A stretch of 9,128 bases of DNA from CAZLLV01 sp964560325 (GTDB lineage Bacteria > Acidobacteriota > Thermoanaerobaculia > Multivoradales > DATKCC01), in contig CAZLLV010000516.1 of assembly GCA_964560325.1 (NCBI GenBank), positions 1-9,128 of the forward strand, read 5' to 3'. Below are positions 1-6,840 of this stretch, in pieces. Each line of letters opens with the position of its first letter. Position 1 is the first letter of the stretch. The notes below the pieces were generated by a model. It did no database searches and had not been told where the DNA came from. It saw only the letters and a program-made list of their open reading frames with translations. Both the position numbers and the translations under genes were made by a program.

Positions 1-963
1 GGTTTCCTGGCCGCGGCGGTGGCGGTGCTCGGCGCCTTCGTCGTCTTCCTGACGCGGCTGCGCGCGGGCACCGCGCGGCTCGGCCCGGCCGCCCGCTGGA
101 TGGCGGTGATCGGCGCCTGCGCGCTCTCGACGCACGCGCTCCGCAGCCACGAGCTGCTCTTCCAGTGGGACCCGCTCTGGCCGCGCTGGATGGCCGGTTT
201 CCAGAGCCTCGCGGCCGGTGCCGCCCAGGGGGCGTGGGTGCTCCTGGTGCTGTTCGTGGTGATCGCGGCCGGCGACGCGCTCGACCGGGAGGTGGCCGCC
301 GGCGCTCGGGGCGCCTCGCTCTGGCAGGTGGCGCGCGGGCGGCTGGTCTCGGCGCCGGTCGCCCTCGCCTCGCTTCGCGGGTTCCTCGTCGGGCTCGTCT
401 GCGGCGGCGTCCTCGCCGGCTCGATCCTCGCCCTCGAGGCGGCGGGCGGCGGCTGGTCGCCGATCCAGCCGCAGGGCTTCTTCTTCTTCGCCCTGAACTC
501 CCGCGCGCCGGCGTTCGCGACGCTCCTCTACTTCCTGATGGTGGCGCTGGTCGAGGAGCTCGCCTACCGGTTCTTCGCCGGCACCTGGCTGCTCGGCGTG
601 ACCGGCCGGGCCTGGATCGCGATCGTGGTGCCGGCGGTGCTCTACGGCACCACCCACACCGGGCTCGAGTTCCTGCCGCCGGCCGAGCCGTTCTGGGGCC
701 GGGCGCTGGCGCTCACCCTGGTCGGGTGCGTGTGGGGCTGGGCGTTCCTGCGCTTCGACGCGCTGACCGTCGTGCTCTCGCACTTCACCGCCGATCTGTT
801 CATCTTCAACTGGCCCCGGCTCGGGAGCGGCGACCCGGTGCTGGTCGCCCAGGCGCTCGCGACCGTGGCCGTGCCCCTCGTGCCGGCGCTCCTCTGGGCT
901 CTCTGGCGGGCCGGCCGGCCCGCCGGCCGGGAGGACCCCGGTGATACCCTGCGGGCCTCCTGA
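1..963 (+). CDS. CPBP family intramembrane metalloprotease (5' end outside window)
   Basis: The reading frame is open to the left edge and begins inside a hydrophobic segment, so the true start lies upstream; the in-frame GTG at 19 is probably internal. The product is a polytopic membrane protein with about seven hydrophobic stretches left. It carries the three motifs of the CPBP (Rce1/Abi-like) family. The EExxxR motif (VEELAYRFF) has its Glu codons at 553-558 and its Arg at 568-570. The Y-x3-H motif (YGTTH) has its His at 655-657, and the last helix motif (LSHFTAD) has its His at 781-783. In this family these residues form the membrane-embedded active site. Characterised members cleave prenylated proteins or act in bacteriocin and envelope functions; the substrate here cannot be told. 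The stop is TGA at 961-963, 47 nt before the secreted peptidase gene, so an operon is possible. The 3' end carries a strong palindrome (905-930). Confidence 0.88.
   Translation, partial: GFLAAAVAVLGAFVVFLTRLRAGTARLGPAARWMAVIGACALSTHALRSHELLFQWDPLWPRWMAGFQSLAAGAAQGAWVLLVLFVVIAAGDALDREVAAGARGASLWQVARGRLVSAPVALASLRGFLVGLVCGGVLAGSILALEAAGGGWSPIQPQGFFFFALNSRAPAFATLLYFLMVALVEELAYRFFAGTWLLGVTGRAWIAIVVPAVLYGTTHTGLEFLPPAEPFWGRALALTLVGCVWGWAFLRFDALTVVLSHFTADLFIFNWPRLGSGDPVLVAQALATVAVPLVPALLWALWRAGRPAGREDPGDTLRAS
905..930. repeat. 20-bp perfect palindrome with overlapping GC hairpin
   Basis: Bases 905-924 read GGCGGGCCGGCCGGCCCGCC, which equals its own reverse complement. Overlapping it, CCGGCCGG at 911-918 can pair with CCGGCCGG at 923-930 around a 4-base loop. 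It lies inside the last codons of the CPBP gene (encoding W-R-A-G-R-P-A-G-R), about 30 bases before the stop. No T-tract follows, so it does not look like a standard intrinsic terminator. It could slow transcription or stabilise the mRNA 3' end, or simply reflect GC-rich codons. Confidence 0.5.
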
Positions 964-997
964 ACCCTGCCACGGACTGCAAGCCGCCCCGAACCAC

Positions 998-1002
998 GGA
1001 GG
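998..1002 (+). promoter_or_regulatory. Ribosome binding site of the S9 peptidase gene
   Basis: GGAGG, within ACGGAGGA, sits 8 nt before the ATG at 1011. This good Shine-Dalgarno fixes the start, and the residues that follow form a convincing signal peptide. No clear promoter is visible in the 47-nt gap after the CPBP gene. Confidence 0.8.
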
Positions 1003-1010
1003 ACCACCCG

Positions 1011-4000
1011 ATGAGGTCGAACGCCCGTCTTCCTCGCCCGCACCGCTCTCTGGGCCGCGCTACGCGCCTGGCGCTCTGGGCCGCCGCCGTCCTGGCCGCG
1101 CTGCCCGCCCCGTTCCTGCTCGCCGGCACCGAGCCGCTGGAGCTCGCCGACATCATGAAGATGCGCGCGATCGCGGACCCGGTGCTCTCGGACGACGGCG
1201 CCTGGGCGGCGTACGAGCTCCGTCCCGACCGGGGCGACGGCACGGTCGAGGTCGTGTCGCTCGACGGCGGGACCCGCTACACGATCGAGCGTGGCGGCGC
1301 GCCCGCGTTCTCCTCCGACGCGGCGTGGGTGGGGGCGCTCGTGAAGCCGACGCTCGAAGAGACCGAGGAGGCGGAAGGTAAGGGCGACGGCGGCACGAAG
1401 GGGCCGAAGACCGGGCTGGCGCTCCTCGCGACCGCCGACGGAACGACGATCACCGTCGAGCGGGTCGAGTCGTTCGCCTTCTCCGACGACGGCCGCTGGC
1501 TCGCCTACCACCGCCACGAGGAGGAGAAGGGGGACGAAGGGGAAGCGGAGGAGGGCGAACCCGCGGCGGAGGAGCCGGCGGAAGAGGCCGAGCAGGTCGA
1601 GGGCGTGCCGGAGCCGGCGATTCCTGAGCCCGAGCCGCGGCCCGCGCCGGAGGCGGAGCCGGAGAGTGGCGAGGAGCCAGAGGTTCCGGGCGAGGAGGTG
1701 CCGCCCGAGGAGGAGACGACCGACGGGAAGGAGGAGGACGAGCGGCTCGGCCGCACCCTGGTGCTGCGCGAGCTCCTGACCGGCGCCGAGATCGAGATCC
1801 CGCACGTCACCGAGACGGCGTTCGACGAGACCTCCGCCTGGCTCGCCTACGCGGTGGCGGCACCGGAGGGGGAGGGCAACGGCGTCTACGTGCGCGAGCT
1901 CGGCGCGCCGGGCGTGCCGGAGACGGCGCTCCGGACCGATCCCAGTGGCCGGCACGGCCACCTGACCTGGACCGACCGCCGTGACGGCGGCCCGCCCGGC
2001 CCGAGCCTGCTCGGCTTCGTCGCCGCCCCCGTGGAGCCGACGGAGACGGCCGACGCGGCCGACGCGCCCGAAGACGCCGATCCGCCGGCCGAGACCGCGC
2101 CGGGCGACCTGGTGGTCTGGCAGGCGGGCGACGCCGCGGCGCGGGTCGCCCTCGCCTCCGCCCAGGCGCCCGACGGCTGGTACGTGCCGGCCGCCAACGA
2201 GCTCGCGTGGAGCGACGACGGCGAGCGCCTGTTCTTCGGCCTCAAGCCGGACGACGAGCGCATCGAGGAGGACGAGGAAGAGACCGAAGAAGAATCGCCG
2301 CCGTTCGACCCGTACGACTTCGAGTCGATCCTCGAAGGGCGCGGCGTCGACGTCTGGCACTGGAACGACCAGCTCCTCCAGACCCACCAGAAGAAGAGCT
2401 GGGACGAGGAGCGGAAGCGGATCTACCGCGCCGTCTACCACCGGGACGCGGACGGCGGGCCGGGACGTGTGGTGGCGCTCGCCGACCGCGCCATGCGCCA
2501 GGTCGAGCCGATCGACAATCCGCGGGCGACGCTGGGAGCGGTCGACGTGCCGTACCTCCAGCGGATCACCTGGGACGGCTGGTACTTCGACCTCTACCAC
2601 GTGCGCCTTTCGGACGGCGAGAAGACCGTGGTCGCCCACGAGCTGCGCGCGGCCGACAACGCGATCTCGCCGGGCGGCCGCTGGGTCGTCTACTACCGCA
2701 CGCCGCACTGGTACCTGTTCGACGCCGACGACGGCTCGACCCGCAACCTGACCGAGGGGCTCGGCGTGCCGTTCGCCGACGAGGACCACGACTACCCGGA
2801 GCCGGCGCCCGGCTACGGCATCGCGGACTGGGTGGCGCGTCCCGCGGCGGACCGACCCGGCGGCTCGGCGGAGGCCGAGGCGATCCTCCTCTACGACAAG
2901 TTCGACCTCTGGCGCATCCCGCTCGATCCGCGTGCCGGCGAGCCGCTCAACCTGACCGGCGGCCGCGTGAGCCGCACCGTCTACCGGAAGGTCGATCTCG
3001 ACCCGGAGAACGAGGAGCGCAACTGGGTGGCGCCCGGCGAGCGGCTGCTCTTGACCTCTTACCACGACCTCCAGAAGCACCAGGGGTTCGTCGAGGCCAC
3101 GGTCGGCGAGGTCGGGGTGCGGGTGCTCGAGGAGGGGCGGGAGAAGACCTACCACTTCGTCACCCGGGCGGCCGGCGCGCCCCGGATGCTCTACTCGCGG
3201 GAGAGCTACACCGAGTTCCCCGACCTGTGGAGCGCCGATCTCGCCCTCGGCGGCCGGAGCCGGGTCTCGGACGCCAACCCGGAGATCGACCGCTACGCCT
3301 GGGGCGAGGCGGAGCTCGTCGAGTGGCGGGGCGACGACGGCGCGCCGCTCCAGGGCGTGCTGATCAAGCCGGGCGGGTTCGTCGAGGGAGAGCGCTACCC
3401 GGTGCTCGTCTACTTCTACCGCCTGTTCTCGCAACGGCTCCACCGCTTCGACGAGCTGGCGGTCAACCACCGGCCGAGCTTCCCGTTCTACGCCAGCCAC
3501 GGCTACGCGGTCTTCCTGCCCGACGTCCGCTTCGACGTCGGCCGCCCGGGGCACTCGGCGACCCGGGCGCTCACCTCCGGCATCCAGCACCTGATCGAGC
3601 TCGGTGTCGCCGACCCGGACGCGATCGGCCTGCACGGCCACTCGTGGAGCGGCTACCAGACGGCGTTCGTGGTCACCCAGACCGACGCTTTCGCCGCGGC
3701 GGTCGCCGGCGCGCCGGTCTCGAACATGACCAGCGCCTACGGCGGCATCCGCTACGGCTCCGGTCTCGCCCGGATGTTCCAGTACGAGCAGAGCCAGAGC
3801 CGGATGGGCGTGACGCTCTGGGAGGGGCGCGACCGCTACATCGAGAGCTCGCCGCTCTTCTATGCCGACCGGGTGGAGACACCGCTCCTGATCCAGTTCG
3901 GCGATCAGGACGAGGCGGTGCCGTGGACCCAGGGGATCGAGCTCTATCTGGCCTTGCGGCGCCTCGGCAAGCCGGCCTGGTTCCTCCAGTACCGCGGCGA

Positions 4001-4133
4001 GGGGCACCACCTGAAGAAGTACGGCAACAAGCTCGACTACACGATCAAGATGAAGGAGTTCTTCGACCACTACCTGCAAGGCGCCCCGGCGCCGGAGTGG
4101 ATGACCGAGGGCGTGCCGTACCGGGGGGAGTGA
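1011..4133 (+). CDS. Secreted S9 (prolyl oligopeptidase) family serine peptidase
   Basis: The 1040-residue product is probably exported. An Arg-rich N-terminus is followed by a hydrophobic stretch (about residues 20-38, LALWAAAVLAALPAPFLLA), with likely cleavage near A38-G39. Residues ~42-765 are a beta-propeller-like region with repeated 'SDDG' blade motifs (LSDDGAWAAY, FSDDGRWLAY, WSDDGERLFF). Residues ~768-1035 form the alpha/beta-hydrolase domain. The inferred triad is S878 (in GHSWSGY), D967 (GDQDEAVP, matching DxxVP) and H999 (GEGHH). S9 enzymes usually cleave peptides at the C-terminal side of preferred residues; specificity is unknown here. Length is well above the usual ~650-800 residues. 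Part of the excess is acidic, Pro/Glu-rich inserts (about 170-244, 343-366, 419-431) within the propeller. The nucleophile motif has Ser880 where S9 members usually have Gly. The gene follows the CPBP gene and has a good RBS. Confidence 0.93.
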   Translation: MRSNARLPRPHRSLGRATRLALWAAAVLAALPAPFLLAGTEPLELADIMKMRAIADPVLSDDGAWAAYELRPDRGDGTVEVVSLDGGTRYTIERGGAPAFSSDAAWVGALVKPTLEETEEAEGKGDGGTKGPKTGLALLATADGTTITVERVESFAFSDDGRWLAYHRHEEEKGDEGEAEEGEPAAEEPAEEAEQVEGVPEPAIPEPEPRPAPEAEPESGEEPEVPGEEVPPEEETTDGKEEDERLGRTLVLRELLTGAEIEIPHVTETAFDETSAWLAYAVAAPEGEGNGVYVRELGAPGVPETALRTDPSGRHGHLTWTDRRDGGPPGPSLLGFVAAPVEPTETADAADAPEDADPPAETAPGDLVVWQAGDAAARVALASAQAPDGWYVPAANELAWSDDGERLFFGLKPDDERIEEDEEETEEESPPFDPYDFESILEGRGVDVWHWNDQLLQTHQKKSWDEERKRIYRAVYHRDADGGPGRVVALADRAMRQVEPIDNPRATLGAVDVPYLQRITWDGWYFDLYHVRLSDGEKTVVAHELRAADNAISPGGRWVVYYRTPHWYLFDADDGSTRNLTEGLGVPFADEDHDYPEPAPGYGIADWVARPAADRPGGSAEAEAILLYDKFDLWRIPLDPRAGEPLNLTGGRVSRTVYRKVDLDPENEERNWVAPGERLLLTSYHDLQKHQGFVEATVGEVGVRVLEEGREKTYHFVTRAAGAPRMLYSRESYTEFPDLWSADLALGGRSRVSDANPEIDRYAWGEAELVEWRGDDGAPLQGVLIKPGGFVEGERYPVLVYFYRLFSQRLHRFDELAVNHRPSFPFYASHGYAVFLPDVRFDVGRPGHSATRALTSGIQHLIELGVADPDAIGLHGHSWSGYQTAFVVTQTDAFAAAVAGAPVSNMTSAYGGIRYGSGLARMFQYEQSQSRMGVTLWEGRDRYIESSPLFYADRVETPLLIQFGDQDEAVPWTQGIELYLALRRLGKPAWFLQYRGEGHHLKKYGNKLDYTIKMKEFFDHYLQGAPAPEWMTEGVPYRGE

Positions 4134-4138
4134 GGGAG

Positions 4139-4165
4139 GAGGGCGGGGGGCTCGCCGTCGCCCTC
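4139..4165. terminator. Possible bidirectional terminator hairpin between convergent genes
   Basis: GAGGGCG at 4139-4145 is exactly complementary to CGCCCTC at 4159-4165, with a 13-nt loop. The hairpin fills the 30-nt gap between the stop of the peptidase gene (4131-4133) and the stop of the radical SAM gene (4164-4166), and overlaps the latter. Position between convergent genes favours a terminator, but no run of T follows on either strand. Confidence 0.3.
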
Positions 4166-5576
4166 AGCCACCCACGCTCAGCCGCAACGCTCGCGCCGCC
4201 GGCGGCGCGAAGCCGGCGCCGGTGCGCAGCTCCTCGATCGTCGCCAGCAGCTCCCGGTGCGGGTCGCCCTCCGGCACGCCGTCCGGGAAGAAGCGCTCCA
4301 GGTTCCGCTCGACGCTGCCGGCGAGCTCGCCGGCCCGAGCCCGCTCGTCCGGGTCGCCGGTGGCCAGGGCATCGCGGGCGTCGGCCAGCCGGTGCCGGAG
4401 GTCGTCGAGCACCGGCTCGTGGTAGCGGAAGCTGATTTTCAGATCCTCGTAGCCGACCCGGTGCACGTCGTCCGGCGTCTCGACCCGGGTCGCCCGCGGG
4501 CCGTTGCGCGTGAACACGAAGACGATCTCGTCGATCTTCCCGTCGTGGGCGAGGTGCTGGGCGCGCTCGAGCTGCGCCGGCTCGGCGTTGTGCCGGAAGA
4601 GCACGTACTTCCAGACCGTGTGGATCGGCTTCCCCCGCTCCTTCGAGAGCCGGCCGAAGTCGCTCATGAAGCGGTAGGCCAGGTCGAAGCGGCCGTGCAC
4701 CCGGTAGGGGGCGAAGCTCTCCTGGTCGACGCCGTCGATGGCGCACACCACCTCGTCGATCCCGGATTCGAGGGCGTCGTCTTTCACCTTGCCGTGGGCG
4801 TTGGTGGTGACGGTGACGAAGCTCGAGGGGTACGCGGCCTTGACCAGGCGGGTCTGGTCCCAGAGGCCCGGGTGGAGGAGCGGCTCGCCGTGGCCCTGGA
4901 AATCGAACGCCTTGACGGTGATCCCGCTCTCCCGGAAGTCGGCCACCACCTTCTCCAGGATCTCGGTCGGCAGGTTCTGCGGCGGCGCCTGGCGGCGGAT
5001 CGCGAGCGGCACGCAGCCGGGGCAGTCGAGGGTGCAGCGGAACGACGGCTCGACCTGGAAGATCTCGACCACGCGAAAGTCCCGGTGGTACGAGGAGTGG
5101 GGGGTGTTCGAGCGCAGCACGAGACACTGCTGGCAGACCTCGGGGAAGGGCATGCGCCCCTCCGAGAGGGCCCGGCGGATGCGGTCGAAGACCGGCCCCA
5201 GGTAGACGTCTCTCCCGTAGTGGACCTCCGGGTCGAAGGCCTGGAGCACCGTGTCGTTGCCTGCGTCGTCCCAGCAGACAAGGGTGCCGGTGGCCCGCAG
5301 GTAGAGGGAGTGGACCGACGGGCAGGCCAGGGTGTCGCGGGTGGGATAGGAGGCCGTGGTGGCCCAGCGCCCCTCGGCGGACCCGTGACGGCGCCAGTGG
5401 TCCGCCGCCTTCGCCTCGGTGTCGACCCCGGCGGCGGCCAGGTCGGGGTAGCGCGTCAGGTACTCCCGCCAGTCGAAGCCCGCGGGCAGCTCGGCGGCCG
5501 GAGGCCGGCGCCGGTCCCAGATCTCCCGGACGCGCCTCACGGTCTTCGTCAGGGAGCTTCTGGCACTTTCGCTCAT
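4164..5576 (-). CDS. Radical SAM enzyme with N-terminal YPDL module and four-cysteine SPASM/twitch-like segment
   Basis: The product has 470 residues. The radical SAM core is shown by C181-x3-C185-x2-C188 (FRCTLDCPGC), which would hold the SAM-binding [4Fe-4S] cluster, and by a GGEP-like motif, GHGEP, at 228-232. Before the core lie two further modules. Residues ~34-70 (FDWREYLTRYPDL through HWRRHGSAEGR) match a short motif seen in assorted glycosyltransferase-associated and surface-related proteins. Residues ~85-151 contain C85-x11-G-x3-C101 and C148-x2-C151, resembling the cysteine layout of SPASM/twitch domains that bind an auxiliary cluster. The residues after ~385 are charged and not recognised. 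There is no signal peptide, so it is probably cytoplasmic. The substrate is unknown. An in-frame TGA at 5589-5591 leaves ATG 5576 as the only upstream ATG start. No Shine-Dalgarno is obvious. It is monocistronic here, convergent with the peptidase gene and divergent from the next gene. Confidence 0.9.
   Translation of the reverse strand: MSESARSSLTKTVRRVREIWDRRRPPAAELPAGFDWREYLTRYPDLAAAGVDTEAKAADHWRRHGSAEGRWATTASYPTRDTLACPSVHSLYLRATGTLVCWDDAGNDTVLQAFDPEVHYGRDVYLGPVFDRIRRALSEGRMPFPEVCQQCLVLRSNTPHSSYHRDFRVVEIFQVEPSFRCTLDCPGCVPLAIRRQAPPQNLPTEILEKVVADFRESGITVKAFDFQGHGEPLLHPGLWDQTRLVKAAYPSSFVTVTTNAHGKVKDDALESGIDEVVCAIDGVDQESFAPYRVHGRFDLAYRFMSDFGRLSKERGKPIHTVWKYVLFRHNAEPAQLERAQHLAHDGKIDEIVFVFTRNGPRATRVETPDDVHRVGYEDLKISFRYHEPVLDDLRHRLADARDALATGDPDERARAGELAGSVERNLERFFPDGVPEGDPHRELLATIEELRTGAGFAPPAARALRLSVGG
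4191..4210. repeat. 20-bp perfect palindrome in the 3' end of the radical SAM gene
   Basis: TCGCGCCGCCGGCGGCGCGA is identical to its reverse complement. It is inside the coding sequence (encoding roughly F-A-P-P-A-A-R), about 25 bases before the stop codon of the minus-strand gene. With no central spacer it forms a poor RNA hairpin unless the central pairs open. No T-tract follows. Confidence 0.45.
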
Positions 5577-5667
5577 GCTGGGATCGTGTCACGGAAGCGG
5601 CCGATCGTGCAGGATCGCACGCCGTAGGATCCCGGTCTCCGGCGAGCCCTCGGATAGAGTCGGAGTC
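5577..5667. promoter_or_regulatory. Divergent intergenic region with GATC-centred repeats
   Basis: These 91 nt separate the radical SAM gene (-) from the exported protein gene (+), so promoters for both should lie here. GATCGTG occurs at 5582-5588 and again at 5603-5609, 21 bases apart. Further GATC sites start at 5613 and 5628. CGTGC (5606-5610) and GCACG (5617-5621) form a 5-bp inverted repeat around AGGATC. TAGGAT at 5625-5630 matches a -10 box at four of six positions, but no -35 partner is convincing. An operator is possible but unproven. Confidence 0.35.
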
Positions 5668-6822
5668 ATGGAACCGCTCGACCCCGTCCGCCGCTCCATG
5701 CCCGGTCGTCTCCCGGCCGCCCTCGCCCTGCTCCTTCTGCTGGTGGGTCTCGCGCTACCCGGCGCCCTTCGAGCGCAGGACGCGCCGGCCGAGCTGCCGC
5801 GGCCGTGCGAGGACGACCCGCTCCACCGACAGCTCGACTTCTGGGTCGGCGAGTGGCGGGTGCTCGGGAGCGACGGGCAGGTGCTCGGCACGAGCCGAAT
5901 CGACTCCCGCCACGGCGGCTGCGTGATCGAGGAGGAGTGGACCTCGGCGCAGGGCGGCGGCTCCGGCCTCGGCATGAGCTTCGTCGACGGCGAGGACGGG
6001 CGCTGGCGCCAGCTCTGGGTCGGCTCGACCGGCACCGTGGTGCGGTACGAGGGCGAGCTGCGCGACGGCGCCATGCGCTTCCAGGGGAGGACGACCGCCG
6101 CCGACGGCGCGGTGACGCTGTCGCGTGCGACGCTCGAACCGATCGACGGCGGCCGGGTGCGGCAGCGGATCGAGCGCTCGGCCGACGGCGGCACCACCTG
6201 GAGCCGCTACTTCGAAGGCACCTACGTGCCGGCCTCCGAGGCGCTGCCGATGCCGATGCCGATCCCGCTGCGGCAGGAGCCTACGCCGGCCCCCGCGCCC
6301 CCGACCCCCTCGCCCGCGCCAGGCCCGCAGCCGAGCCAGGTCACGGTCGTCTCGGTCGAGGTGCCGGACGAGGAGGTGCCGATCGACCAGCGCCCGAAGC
6401 GCCACCTCCAGTCGCCGATGGTGCTCGAGGTGCCGGTCGGCGCGGTCGAGGCGATCCCGGAGGGCTACTCCTGGTCGACCGACGAGACCGCCCAGTACGT
6501 GGTCGACGAGGCGATCGTCCGCAAGGTGTCGATGACCCGGAAGAGCACCCGGCGCGCGGTCGAGCTGCCGGTGACCGCGACCCTCTATTCGAGTCGCTTC
6601 CTCCACCACGGCGACCTCCGGGTCGAGCTGCTCTCGGACGGCGAGGTGATCGCCTCCGGCGCGGTCGACGGATTCGCGCTCGGCCGCTCGCTCCCCGCCC
6701 AGGGCGACGGCGACGGCCTCGAGAAGCGGGTCGTCCTGAGCCTCGACCGGGAGACGTTCGACGCGGCGTTCGGCGGCGCGGAGCGGCCGGTGCTGCGCCT
6801 CACCCTGACGATCCGCGAGTAA
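5668..6822 (+). CDS. Exported two-domain protein with N-terminal 'FDFWxGEW'-type beta-barrel domain
   Basis: From ATG 5668 the product has 384 residues. A signal peptide is clear: Arg-containing n-region, hydrophobic core LALLLLLVGLALPG, and likely cleavage after A36 (LRA|QDAP). An alternative start at ATG 5698 would give a shorter, more typical n-region. I chose 5668 for the nearby GGAG (5662-5665), although its spacing of 2 nt is poor. Residues ~56-190 begin LDFWVGEWRV and continue with a beta-strand pattern (GTSRIDSRHGGCVIEEEW, LWVGSTGTVVRYEG, DGGTTWSRYFEGTYV). This resembles small DUF1579-like, lipocalin-like proteins usually annotated as hypothetical. A Pro/Met/Ala linker (195-224) leads to an unrecognised beta-rich domain (225-384). 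C47 and C85 are the only cysteines of the mature protein and could form a disulfide. Function is unknown. The stop TAA lies 18 nt before the phosphatase gene, suggesting an operon. Confidence 0.82.
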   Translation: MEPLDPVRRSMPGRLPAALALLLLLVGLALPGALRAQDAPAELPRPCEDDPLHRQLDFWVGEWRVLGSDGQVLGTSRIDSRHGGCVIEEEWTSAQGGGSGLGMSFVDGEDGRWRQLWVGSTGTVVRYEGELRDGAMRFQGRTTAADGAVTLSRATLEPIDGGRVRQRIERSADGGTTWSRYFEGTYVPASEALPMPMPIPLRQEPTPAPAPPTPSPAPGPQPSQVTVVSVEVPDEEVPIDQRPKRHLQSPMVLEVPVGAVEAIPEGYSWSTDETAQYVVDEAIVRKVSMTRKSTRRAVELPVTATLYSSRFLHHGDLRVELLSDGEVIASGAVDGFALGRSLPAQGDGDGLEKRVVLSLDRETFDAAFGGAERPVLRLTLTIRE

Positions 6823-6824
6823 CG

Positions 6825-6829
6825 AAAGG
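6825..6829 (+). promoter_or_regulatory. Weak ribosome binding site of the phosphatase gene
   Basis: AAAGG lies 11 nt before the ATG at 6841, in the 18-nt gap after the upstream stop codon. The match is partial and the spacing long. Translational coupling with the upstream gene could help initiation. Confidence 0.4.
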
Positions 6830-6840
6830 CAGTCGATCCG

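Noticed and set aside
478..489. Four TTC triplets in a row (Phe-Phe-Phe-Phe) in the CPBP gene as a slippage site
   Set aside because: The run is only 12 bases, lies in a hydrophobic segment where Phe is ordinary, and a triplet change would not shift the frame.
642..4079. A 1145-codon open frame on the minus strand, opposite the CPBP and S9 peptidase genes
   Set aside because: Its product is a Val/Arg/Leu/Glu-rich string with no domain or motif. It is antisense to a clear S9 peptidase with signal peptide, triad and ribosome binding site. Stop-free antisense frames are expected where third positions are almost all G or C.
2207..4435. A 742-codon plus-strand frame overlapping the S9 peptidase and the end of the radical SAM gene
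   Set aside because: Its product is an Arg/Pro/Gly-rich out-of-frame translation and it crosses the end of one gene and the antisense of another without a motif.
4045..5592. A 515-codon minus-strand frame and a 456-codon plus-strand frame (4257-5627) over the radical SAM gene
   Set aside because: Neither contains the conserved cysteine motif; both give low-complexity Arg/Pro or Val/Glu-rich products. The 470-residue frame has all the family signatures.
5575..5667. A 31-residue N-terminal extension of the exported protein
   Set aside because: It would put Cys/Arg-rich residues ahead of an obvious signal peptide and would overlap the start codon of the divergent radical SAM gene.
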